From positions 1 to 7,281 of the forward strand of contig JAIJJM010000102.1 in NCBI GenBank assembly GCA_022728415.1: DNA of 7,281 nt, given 5' to 3'. This DNA is from Collinsella sp. Its GTDB lineage: Bacteria > Actinomycetota > Coriobacteriia > Coriobacteriales > Coriobacteriaceae. Each line of letters starts with the position of its first letter. Positions within the stretch are counted from its first letter, which is position 1. The notes beneath the pieces were generated by a model. The model was not told the DNA's origin. It searched no databases and saw only the letters and a list, made by a program, of their open reading frames with translations. The position numbers and the translations under genes are program-made. Positions 1 to 7,111 of this stretch are shown piece after piece.

Positions 1-490
1 GACAATGACGATGAACTGGCACCGCAGGCGTTGTTTGAAGTCGTCCGAGCGTTGAATGACCAGCCCGATACGGATTTCGTGTATTCCGATGAAGACAAGA
101 TTAACGAGCAGGGCAAGCGCTTTGACCCGTTCTTCAAGCCGGATTATTCGCCAAACCTATTGCTCGGTCATAACTACATCACTCATTTCGTCGTAGTGAG
201 CCGTGCGCTGTTGGACAAGGTTGGCGCATTGCGCAGCGAATACGACGGCAGCCAGGATTATGACTTCGTGCTGCGTGCCACCGAGCAGGCACATCACGTT
301 CATCATATTCCGCAGATGCTGTACCACTGGCGCACCCTTGCAAGCTCCGTGGCCGGAGACCCCCGAAGCAAGATGTATGCCTATGAGGCTGGTCGCAAGG
401 CGATCGAAGCGGCCTTGGAGCGTCGAGGAATAGCCGGTGACGTGCGAATGCTCGACAATCTCGGTACGTATAAGATTGACTATGCCGATT
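1..490 (+). repeat. Intragenic duplication, copy 1 (GT module A1)
   Basis: This stretch encodes the same module as 1954-2450. The first 20 bases of both copies are identical, and the first 33 encoded residues match at 26 positions. Both copies keep DNDD, YSDEDK, RFDP, GSQDYD and YHWR in the same order and at similar spacing. The copy is cut by the window edge, so the duplicated unit extends further upstream. It is an old protein-level duplication within one gene rather than a mobile repeat. Confidence 0.85.
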
Positions 491-3294
491 ACACTCCGAC
501 AGTTGCGGTGGTTGCTTCTTCTCTGTCTGATGCGCAAGTGAAGCAGCTACGAGAGATGACGGATTATCCGTCGTTCACTTTGATTGCTGCTGCAGCGGAT
601 TCCGTCAATGATGTGGCAAAACGTCGTTCTGAAGATGTGATTGTGCTGTTGAACGGCATGAAGCCGACCGATGGCACATGGCTACGCGAAATGGTGAATT
701 ATGCGCGTCCCTCTTCTGTTGGCGTTGTGGGCGGTAAGGTGTTTGATACCAAGAAGCGTGTGCTCAATGTGGGCGTCACTCTTCGGGCGTTGAAGCAAGG
801 TGAGCCTTTTGAAATGCGCGGTTCCTGGGATGAAGGAATCGGTTACTACTTCAGAGATCTGCTTCCTCGTGACATGTTCGCGGCCACGGAAGATTGCATG
901 CTGGTGCGTCGCAAGGAATTCGTGGAAATAGGCGGACTCAATACGCGCTTGGCAGAGGGACTGCGCGGTATTGACTATTGCGCTCGCATGTATCAGCAGT
1001 CCGGTCATACTGTGCTTTGGGAGCCGTATTCGGTTTTCACGGATTGCAAGCGTACTCACTTGTCAATCAATAAGGATGACGTTGCAGAATATCTGAAGAT
1101 GCATCGCGAGATCGTTGATCCGTTTGCGGCTGCATGCTTCCCGCCTGCTTCCGAGGAACAGCGGGGCATTGTATACAACCTTGATCAAGTGGATGCTAAG
1201 CAAGATGGATCCACTGTGCTCGTCAACGGATGGGCTGCCGATATACACGGTGGTGAACAGGTTGATATCTCTTTGGCGGAATCTCCTGTGGCGAGTTTGC
1301 GCAGCCTGAGCCGTTACGGTCGTCCTGACGTGAATGCAATAACTACGGTTCCCCCAGATTCTATTCTTGGCTTCCGTGCAGAAATATCGGTGCCGGGTGG
1401 ACGCAAGCAATTGGCGAACGACAAGCTGCGTCTGCGTATGAGGACCTCCACAGATAGTCAGGAAGTCGTCATCCCGGTTCAGTCGTCGCCTGTTCTTGCG
1501 GGATTGTCGAACTTCCTGCGCAAAGTTGCACTACTGGGACATCCGCGTCGTACCACGAGGCGTCTGCTGGATAAGTATTGGGGCCCTCGTTGGCAGAAGC
1601 ACGTGTACCATAACCTCATTCGTCGAACAGAGCGCTACGACGAGACGGCAGTGCGCAATGAGATTTCCTTGTTTGCATATCAGCCGTTGATTTCACTGCT
1701 GGTGCCGGTATATAACGTGGAGCCGAAGTGGCTGGAAAAGTGTGTGGATTCGGTTCGTAACCAGTCATACCCCAACTGGGAGTTGTGCCTGGCTGATGAT
1801 CATTCGTCCGAGCCGCATGTGCGTCCGCTGCTTGAACGGTATGCACAGCAGGATTCTCGCATCAAAGTGGTGTTCCGTCCTGAAAACGGGCACATTTCCA
1901 GAGCAACGAATTCGGCTTTGGAAGAGGCCTCAGGAGAGTTCGTCGGTCTGCTTGACAATGACGATGAACTGGCTCCCCAGGCACTGTTTGAGGTAGTGAA
2001 GACCCTCAATGAGCATCCGGACGCGGATCTTATCTACAGTGACGAAGACAAAGAGGACGAAGAGGGGAACCGCTTCGACCCGCATTTCAAGCCGAACTAT
2101 TCTCCCGATTTGCTGATGAGTACTAACTACATCAGTCATTTCGGTGTGTATCGAAAGAGCATCGTAGATGAAATCGGTGGTTTCCGGGTCGGCTATGAGG
2201 GCTCGCAGGACTATGATCTGGTGCTTCGCTTCGTAGAAAAAACTACTCCTGATCACATCCAGCACATCGCGAAGGTGCTCTATCATTGGCGCACTTTGGC
2301 AACTTCTACCGCGTCTAGCGGCGGTGCCAAGAGCTACACATCCGACGCTGGTTTGCGCGCATTGCAGTCGGCGGTTGACAGACGCGGTATTCAGGCTGAA
2401 GTGGTTTCCGCCGGTCCGAATGGCATTTATAACGTGCATTACGATGTCTCCGGCGACGAGCTGGTGTCGGTAATCATCCCGACGAAGAACGGGTACGACA
2501 ATATCGAACGTTGTGTCAGCTCAATTATTGACAAGACGGACTACCCCAATTATGAGATCATCATTGCTGATAACGGCAGCGACAACCCGCATATGCAGGA
2601 TTTGTATCAGCATTTTGCCAAGAAGCTTGGTGATCGTTTCCGTGTGGAAGAGATTGACATTCCGTTCAACTTCTCGCGGATTAACAATATAGCTGCTCAA
2701 AAAGCTTCCGGTCGTTACTTGCTGTTCCTCAACGACGATACTGAAGTCATCAGCCCATCTTGGATGACCAGAATGGTGTCGTTCGCGCAGCTGGATCGAA
2801 TCGGCGTCGTGGGAGCAAAGCTGTACTATCCCACTGAGACCATTCAGCATGCAGGTATCGTGCTCGGCCTCGGCGGGGCTGCTGGGCATATTCAGGTTGG
2901 CTTCCCCCGTGGAGATTTTGGCTACTTTGGCCGACTCATCGAGAGCGTCAATTACTCTGCCGTCACGGCAGCATGCTGCATGGTGAAAGCTGATGACTTC
3001 CGTGCGGTACATGGCTTTGATGAGGCTTTGGCGGTTGCATATAACGATGTCGACTTGTGCATTCGGATTCACGAACAGCTTGGACGTGACATCGTGTGGG
3101 CGCATGAGGTGGAGCTATACCACTACGAGTCCGTCACGCGTGGATACGATATTGAAAGCAAGAAAAAGAAGGCTCGACTAGATCGGGAATCTGCGAAATT
3201 CCGTAAGAAGTATGCCGAAATCGTAGATAACGATCCGTATTACAATCCAAACCTGTCTCGTACATCAGGCAACTATTGGGTTCGAGAGAAGTAA
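1..3294 (+). CDS. Multidomain family-2 glycosyltransferase, 5'-truncated by window edge
   Basis: The frame is open from base 1 to a TAA at 3292-3294 (1097 codons visible). The true start is upstream, and the TTG at 31 is only an internal Leu codon. Residues below count from base 1. Module A1 (1 to ~164, N-terminal half missing) has DNDD 1-4, QDYD 85-88 and YHWR 108-111. Module B1 (~165-360) is GT2-like but degenerate: NGM at 218-220 where a DxD is expected, and RGID at 322-325. A beta-rich segment (~385-475) has GWAAD 410-414, RPDV 441-444 and GF 457-458. A basic helical linker follows (~485-560). Module A2 (~563-790) has VPVYN 568-572, DNDD 652-655, QDYD 736-739 and YHWR 761-764. Module B2 (~820-1050) has IIPTKN, NDDT 911-914 and NDVD 1015-1018. 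A Lys-rich tail follows. DxD motifs bind metal and nucleotide sugar in GT2 enzymes, and the later Asp motif includes the catalytic base. No membrane segment is visible, so it is probably cytosolic or peripheral. Inferred role: polymerising or extending a surface polysaccharide, possibly rhamnose- or galactose-containing. The sugar specificity cannot be read. Confidence 0.93.
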   Translation, partial: DNDDELAPQALFEVVRALNDQPDTDFVYSDEDKINEQGKRFDPFFKPDYSPNLLLGHNYITHFVVVSRALLDKVGALRSEYDGSQDYDFVLRATEQAHHVHHIPQMLYHWRTLASSVAGDPRSKMYAYEAGRKAIEAALERRGIAGDVRMLDNLGTYKIDYADYTPTVAVVASSLSDAQVKQLREMTDYPSFTLIAAAADSVNDVAKRRSEDVIVLLNGMKPTDGTWLREMVNYARPSSVGVVGGKVFDTKKRVLNVGVTLRALKQGEPFEMRGSWDEGIGYYFRDLLPRDMFAATEDCMLVRRKEFVEIGGLNTRLAEGLRGIDYCARMYQQSGHTVLWEPYSVFTDCKRTHLSINKDDVAEYLKMHREIVDPFAAACFPPASEEQRGIVYNLDQVDAKQDGSTVLVNGWAADIHGGEQVDISLAESPVASLRSLSRYGRPDVNAITTVPPDSILGFRAEISVPGGRKQLANDKLRLRMRTSTDSQEVVIPVQSSPVLAGLSNFLRKVALLGHPRRTTRRLLDKYWGPRWQKHVYHNLIRRTERYDETAVRNEISLFAYQPLISLLVPVYNVEPKWLEKCVDSVRNQSYPNWELCLADDHSSEPHVRPLLERYAQQDSRIKVVFRPENGHISRATNSALEEASGEFVGLLDNDDELAPQALFEVVKTLNEHPDADLIYSDEDKEDEEGNRFDPHFKPNYSPDLLMSTNYISHFGVYRKSIVDEIGGFRVGYEGSQDYDLVLRFVEKTTPDHIQHIAKVLYHWRTLATSTASSGGAKSYTSDAGLRALQSAVDRRGIQAEVVSAGPNGIYNVHYDVSGDELVSVIIPTKNGYDNIERCVSSIIDKTDYPNYEIIIADNGSDNPHMQDLYQHFAKKLGDRFRVEEIDIPFNFSRINNIAAQKASGRYLLFLNDDTEVISPSWMTRMVSFAQLDRIGVVGAKLYYPTETIQHAGIVLGLGGAAGHIQVGFPRGDFGYFGRLIESVNYSAVTAACCMVKADDFRAVHGFDEALAVAYNDVDLCIRIHEQLGRDIVWAHEVELYHYESVTRGYDIESKKKKARLDRESAKFRKKYAEIVDNDPYYNPNLSRTSGNYWVREK
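1954..2450 (+). repeat. Intragenic duplication, copy 2 (GT module A2, C-terminal part)
   Basis: Partner of the repeat at 1-490. The aligned unit continues on both sides. Upstream, bases 1687-1953 encode the nucleotide-binding half of module A2. Downstream, module B2 (2461 onward) is the counterpart of module B1 (493 onward). The whole gene is therefore best described as a doubled A-B block with an accessory domain between the two. Confidence 0.85.
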
Positions 3295-3303
3295 GCGATT
3301 CGT

Positions 3304-3335
3304 GGGGCATTGGACAGCCGTCTGATGCCCCTTTT
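3304..3335 (+). terminator. Rho-independent terminator after the glycosyltransferase gene
   Basis: Arms 3304-3315 and 3320-3331 pair over 12 bp without a bulge, including two G-T(U) wobbles in the middle, and close an AGCC tetraloop at 3316-3319. The base of the stem is GGGG/CCCC. TTTT follows directly at 3332-3335. It starts 10 nt after the glycosyltransferase stop and ends 2 nt before the stop codon of the converging gene. On the minus strand the same hairpin forms but lacks a U-tract, so it should work mainly for plus-strand transcripts. It may only weakly slow or end transcription from the other side. Confidence 0.85.
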
Positions 3336-3337
3336 GC

Positions 3338-5590
3338 TTACTTAACTGCAAAGAATCCATCGTCGTTAAGGTAGCCCTTACCCTTACTCATATCGTATTG
3401 CACGAGACGGTAATCATTTAGTAGTTGATTGGCTTCCTTGGAGAGATCCTTACGCTTGACGCGGTTCCCTTCAGCATCTAGATAGGCGGTGCTGCCATCG
3501 CCCCAGGAATCGTTGGAGCTGATCAGTCGGCTGATTGCCGGAATCTGCGCTTGCACCTGCGTCAGCATTTCCAGATAAGGTGACACCTTGGCATTCATAT
3601 GTTTAGCAGCCAAAGCCATGAAAGAGTTCGATGAGACATAGCCGGCGGTCTGCGGGTCGAGTTTGACACCGGCAGACGCGGACGCCTGATTTGACCATAT
3701 AAAGTAATCGGTCTCATGCATGACAAGAGTATTGTTCTTGTCTTTGGTCGCGGTGCTGTAGATGCCGGGCAGATGATCGCCGTAGAAGATAACGGTGACT
3801 GGCTTATCAACTGCATTGAGCTGGTTCAAAAAGTCCGCAGTCTCCTGATCGGTGAGGCTGATGCCCTTGGCGTAATTATCGATAGACTGTTTCTCTTCGT
3901 CGGAGAGTTGGGAAACATCGGCTTCTTTGAACTGGTTGTCCACGTAAAAATCATTGTAGGGCGCATGATTCTGCATGGTAACCAGCTGAATGAACTGGGT
4001 GTGATCATTGCTGTTGATTGAATCAAGAACGTTCTGGTACGAGGCGGCATCGCTCACATAGGGAGAACTATCGATGTGATCTTGATGTGTGATGGGAGGT
4101 TTGCTATCAAGCGAATACAACTTGCTGAAACCAAATTTCTTGTAGTTGCTATCGCGCAGATACATGTTCTTGAAGTATGGGTGGAACGCCACGGAACCAT
4201 TCTTGCCGTAAGCATCATTCCATATTTGGTTGAACGTATAAGGCGTTTTCTGGTGCGGGACAAGTTCCTGATAAGGCGATTGCATGGAATTGTCGAACAA
4301 CGCCAGGCTAAGGCCTGTTAATGCCTGATGTTCGATATTGGCTGTGCCTCCACCGATGCCCGGCGAGAGCATCAGGCCTGAAGTGGTAGTGCCTTCAAGG
4401 GCGTGAATATTCGGCATCGGATCTTCAGTGAGTTCAACTCCCGGCGCGCGAGTTGGGTCGGAGAATGATTCCGAAAGAATCATGACTACGGTACTGTCGG
4501 TGAGGTTATTGGCACGTGCCTCGTTAGTGGCTTGGGCGCTTTCCTTATAACGTTTAGCCAAAGCCTCCATGGTCTCTTTGTTGTAATCCTTGGGCTTATC
4601 CATGGTTTTTGCGTGTGCCAGCCGCAGAAAGTCCATGGTTGGGCCGTTATAGGTGGCGTCGACAACCGTGCTCCATAGCAGGGGATCATCGCCTAGACTC
4701 TTTGCCCACTTGTAAGACCATGAGCTGTTGACTCCCAGATTCCAAGTGAACGACCAGAGCAGAGTAACGCTGAGTACCGCGGCAATGATGCGTGTGCAAT
4801 TGCCGATGATGGTCTTGGTATTGCGGAATGGGCGCCACCAGTGAAATGGAATCACGCAGCGGCGGCCATCGATAAGCTGCAATGCCAAGCAGATAATAGT
4901 CAGCCAGATAAGCATGGTAATGGTGCCGTCGACCAGTGGCTGGCTGTCTTTAGGGATGAATGATGTGATTTCCCCACCGTTGCCGCTGGAGAGGAATCCC
5001 AAATCAGAAGGAATGATGGGTTCGTTTCGCAGATCGACCTTAATGCTATTCGCCACAGCGTAGGTTGACGTGATGATGGCAAATACCACTGTTGCCACCC
5101 AGAACCGGTTCAAGACAAATATCAGTACGAGGTATACCATGCCTAGTACTAGGAAGTTGAGCAGCCAGACGTAGTTGTGTTCCATCCACATCTGGGCAAC
5201 GAATTTCGTCAGCTGCCCAGCCGCGCTATTGAACATTTTGGTGGTGTCATCTACTGCATCCGGATCGGCATATGTGGGTTCCTCGTACATGCTCCATTGG
5301 ATGAACAGCACTGCTGCGGCGTCAACCATTACCATGACCACTACGTACAACGTGTAGGGGCAGCGGGGGCGCTTTTTCAATAGTGTGCGCAAGAAAGATA
5401 TGGCTTTGGCCAGCATGACCATGGGCTTTGAAGCCATCAATATGCTAAAGTTCAACGCGAAAGGCAGCGGCAATTTGTTGCTCTGCTGATCGTCATTCTG
5501 TTTTGAGGGAACAGCTGGGACTTCAGTTTTTTCCATATCCGTGCCAGACTCTTGCGCTGAAGGTTCCTGGTCGTTTTGGATGTCGTCCAC
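3338..5590 (-). CDS. LTA synthase-family membrane glycerophosphotransferase (sulfatase fold)
   Basis: 750 residues. It starts with GTG at 5590-5588, the first start available after an in-frame TGA 12 nt upstream; the next is Met19. The Shine-Dalgarno match is weak. Residues 1-45 are a hydrophilic, Gln/Asp/Glu-rich cytoplasmic tail. About five membrane helices follow (~79-99, 139-160, 162-182, 221-240, 263-283), then an extracellular alkaline-phosphatase-like domain (~365-680). That is the LtaS layout. Expected active-site residues are present at LtaS-like spacing: Glu374 (SESF), Thr416 (GGGTAN, the residue that carries the glycerophosphate intermediate), His470, Arg479, His542 (QNHAPY), Asp605 and His606 (YGDHLPG). 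The C-terminal NDYRLVQYD is also typical of the family. Known family members transfer glycerol phosphate from phosphatidylglycerol to a lipid or glycan. Tyr477 stands where S. aureus LtaS has Trp354. Whether it polymerises LTA or decorates a polysaccharide (GacH-like) is open. It is a single gene, convergent with the glycosyltransferase and divergent from the DUF2142 gene. Confidence 0.92.
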   Translation of the reverse strand: MDDIQNDQEPSAQESGTDMEKTEVPAVPSKQNDDQQSNKLPLPFALNFSILMASKPMVMLAKAISFLRTLLKKRPRCPYTLYVVVMVMVDAAAVLFIQWSMYEEPTYADPDAVDDTTKMFNSAAGQLTKFVAQMWMEHNYVWLLNFLVLGMVYLVLIFVLNRFWVATVVFAIITSTYAVANSIKVDLRNEPIIPSDLGFLSSGNGGEITSFIPKDSQPLVDGTITMLIWLTIICLALQLIDGRRCVIPFHWWRPFRNTKTIIGNCTRIIAAVLSVTLLWSFTWNLGVNSSWSYKWAKSLGDDPLLWSTVVDATYNGPTMDFLRLAHAKTMDKPKDYNKETMEALAKRYKESAQATNEARANNLTDSTVVMILSESFSDPTRAPGVELTEDPMPNIHALEGTTTSGLMLSPGIGGGTANIEHQALTGLSLALFDNSMQSPYQELVPHQKTPYTFNQIWNDAYGKNGSVAFHPYFKNMYLRDSNYKKFGFSKLYSLDSKPPITHQDHIDSSPYVSDAASYQNVLDSINSNDHTQFIQLVTMQNHAPYNDFYVDNQFKEADVSQLSDEEKQSIDNYAKGISLTDQETADFLNQLNAVDKPVTVIFYGDHLPGIYSTATKDKNNTLVMHETDYFIWSNQASASAGVKLDPQTAGYVSSNSFMALAAKHMNAKVSPYLEMLTQVQAQIPAISRLISSNDSWGDGSTAYLDAEGNRVKRKDLSKEANQLLNDYRLVQYDMSKGKGYLNDDGFFAVK

Positions 5591-5626
5591 TCTGCTCGCT
5601 CATTTCTATAAACAACGTACTTGAGC

Positions 5627-5656
5627 ATTGTAATAAGAAGCCCAAGATAAAGTCAT
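5627..5656 (-). promoter_or_regulatory. Candidate sigma-A-type promoter for the LTA synthase-family gene
   Basis: On the minus strand, TACAAT (5632-5627) is a 5/6 match to the -10 consensus, and ATGACT (5656-5651) a 4/6 match to the -35, with an 18-nt spacer. Transcription would begin near 5620, giving a leader of about 30 nt before the GTG start. Confidence 0.45.
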
Positions 5657-5729
5657 CCCTAAATGTGCTGTGGCGAATTATGTTGGGATTGACCAGGTAT
5701 TGGTAGGCCCTTGCGGTGTGCGTGTGCGG

Positions 5730-5735
5730 TAGACT
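5730..5735 (+). promoter_or_regulatory. Possible -10 element for the DUF2142 gene
   Basis: TAGACT fits the TAnnnT pattern of actinobacterial -10 elements and lies 29 nt before the ATG. No good -35 stands at the right distance: TTGCGG at 5711 gives a spacer of only 13 nt, and TTGACC at 5689 is too far away. The GTGTGC tandem repeat lies just upstream and could bind a regulator. Weak evidence. Confidence 0.25.
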
Positions 5736-5749
5736 GTGGACGAATGACC

Positions 5750-5755
5750 GGAAGG
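5750..5755 (+). promoter_or_regulatory. Ribosome binding site for the DUF2142 gene
   Basis: GGAAGG lies 9 nt before the ATG at 5765, a normal Shine-Dalgarno spacing. It supports that ATG as the start. Confidence 0.7.
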
Positions 5756-5764
5756 TAGGGCGTT

Positions 5765-7111
5765 ATGAAGCATGTGGCACATGTCTTGAAGGGGACTGCG
5801 TGCAATATTTTTATCTTCCTGGTGTTGTTCGCGCTGCAGGCCTGTATGTTCATCGTCCAGGTTGGCCCTCTTACTATTCCAGATCCTGATATGCATCCGT
5901 TGTCCACGTACGCATTGGCCACAGGACAATCGTTGAATCCTGTTGCAAAGGGAAAGGATACGCACGGCAACACCGTCAAGCAACAGTCCATTGAGGGTGA
6001 TTCGCGTTTGCTGACGATTCCAGGATTCGCGAACGTTCTGATTGTCGAGTCAATCAGTAGGGCGACGCAGGGCGACTCGTCGCGGGAAACGCAGCAAAGT
6101 GCTGATGATGTGATGGCTGATCACATCGTTGTGCCGGATGGGACACACACCAATCGCTCTAACGCGTATTTTCCGCTTGATTACTTGCCCCAAGCCATTG
6201 GCCTGAAAATCGCCATGCTGGTGAATTTGCCACCGTACGCGCAGTGGCAGGCGGCACGAATATCCAACAGCATTCTGTATGCGATTATGGGGTGCTTTGC
6301 CATTGCGCTGTTACCGCGTTGGAAATCGCTGATGGCGTTGCTATTAGTTATTCCACCGGTGGCGTTTGTGGCATCGAGCCTGATGATTGATGGCATGATT
6401 GTGGCACTTTCGGCTTGCATGGTGGCGGCTATTGCGGCGGCTGCTGAGGGCAAACGTTTGATTTCTCTTCCGCACACTGTGGTTTTGGGGGTGCTGGCGT
6501 GGGCCTTGGCGTGTGAAAAACTTCCCTATGCGTTTGTGGCGGTTGCTGTGCTGTTCCTACCTTCTGCGGTGATGACTGTGCGCCGCAAGCTAGAATTTGT
6601 GGGGATTGCGGCGGTTCTGACAGGAGTGCTGTATCTTCCGTGGAGCGTACTGTTCGGTAGCTCGTTGGCGCAGGTGGACGTATCACATAATGTGAGTGTT
6701 GCATTGTCTCATCCGATACTCACTATTGGCAAAATAGTGCATTCCATGCTGTTCCTCGGGACTTTTGCTTATCTGCCGACTTGGTATGTTGCAGTGGCGG
6801 CCGTTTTGGGGTTGGTCTGGTTGGCAGCAGTGGCCTATACGGTGAAGCAGCACTGGACGGGTCAGGTGACACTGGCCTCATGGGCAGGAAGACATCGATT
6901 CCTGGTCTTAGGTCTCGTAATAGCGGCTGCTGAGATAGCAGCGTTTGTGCTCTTCGTGGGGCTTACCTGGAATGACCTGGCGTCTATGAGTAGGTTTGAG
7001 GTCTTTGAGGGAATCCAAGGCCGTTATGTGCTCCCGATATTGCCGGTATTCCTGTTGGGACTAGTCGTAGTTGACAATAGGAATGGAAGGCAGCCCGCTC
7101 TAGCCCACTGA
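5765..7111 (+). CDS. DUF2142-family polytopic membrane protein, possible GT-C glycosyltransferase
   Basis: 448 residues, ATG start with a good ribosome binding site. One helix (~12-32) is followed by a large, probably extracellular loop (~34-140), then about eight or nine more hydrophobic segments (~165-183, 188-207, 210-227, 236-270 possibly two, 276-297, 322-360 possibly two, 378-400, 421-437). Family hallmarks seen are PDPDMH at 39-44 right after the first helix (usually PDExxH), YFPLDYLPQAIG at 135-146, ASSLMIDG at 203-210 and GIQGRYVLPILP at 416-427. DUF2142 proteins sit in surface-polysaccharide loci and resemble GT-C enzymes, which use polyprenyl-phosphate sugars. An acidic residue in the first external loop is the usual catalytic candidate, here Asp40 or Asp42. 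Donor and acceptor cannot be deduced. The C-terminus is short and basic. The gene is transcribed away from the LTA synthase-family gene and converges on the next gene. Confidence 0.85.
   Translation: MKHVAHVLKGTACNIFIFLVLFALQACMFIVQVGPLTIPDPDMHPLSTYALATGQSLNPVAKGKDTHGNTVKQQSIEGDSRLLTIPGFANVLIVESISRATQGDSSRETQQSADDVMADHIVVPDGTHTNRSNAYFPLDYLPQAIGLKIAMLVNLPPYAQWQAARISNSILYAIMGCFAIALLPRWKSLMALLLVIPPVAFVASSLMIDGMIVALSACMVAAIAAAAEGKRLISLPHTVVLGVLAWALACEKLPYAFVAVAVLFLPSAVMTVRRKLEFVGIAAVLTGVLYLPWSVLFGSSLAQVDVSHNVSVALSHPILTIGKIVHSMLFLGTFAYLPTWYVAVAAVLGLVWLAAVAYTVKQHWTGQVTLASWAGRHRFLVLGLVIAAAEIAAFVLFVGLTWNDLASMSRFEVFEGIQGRYVLPILPVFLLGLVVVDNRNGRQPALAH

Larger units (their letters stand above)
5591..5764. 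promoter_or_regulatory. Divergent intergenic promoter region
   Basis: This 174-bp gap separates the starts of two divergent genes and must hold both promoters unless transcription enters from elsewhere. It contains a plausible minus-strand promoter and a weak plus-strand -10. It also contains GTGTGC repeated in tandem (5716-5728), flanked by two TGCGGT copies at 5712-5717 and 5725-5730. No strong inverted repeat, riboswitch-like fold or RNA gene was recognised. Confidence 0.6.

Noticed and set aside
2521..3105. Long minus-strand open frames within the glycosyltransferase gene (also at 1930-2439 and 682-1059)
   Set aside because: They run opposite to a clearly conserved coding frame, lack ribosome binding sites and recognisable motifs, and arise from the base composition of the real gene.
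31..3294. Treating the TTG at base 31 as the start of the glycosyltransferase
   Set aside because: The frame is open from base 1 and already encodes the DNDDELAPQ motif that is internal in the second copy, so the start lies upstream.
3716..4021. Plus-strand open frame inside the LTA synthase-family gene
   Set aside because: The opposite strand here encodes conserved active-site motifs (YGDHLPG, QNHAPY), so this is an antisense shadow.
5523..5603. Programmed -1 frameshift at the A AAA AAC sequence at the end of the 26-codon upstream frame
   Set aside because: The heptamer is correctly phased in that frame, but a -1 shift does not lead into the LTA synthase frame, which is at +1. No obvious downstream stimulatory structure was seen.
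5744..5758. Four-codon ORF (ATG to TAG) overlapping the ribosome binding site of the DUF2142 gene
   Set aside because: It has no ribosome binding site of its own and is short enough to occur by chance.
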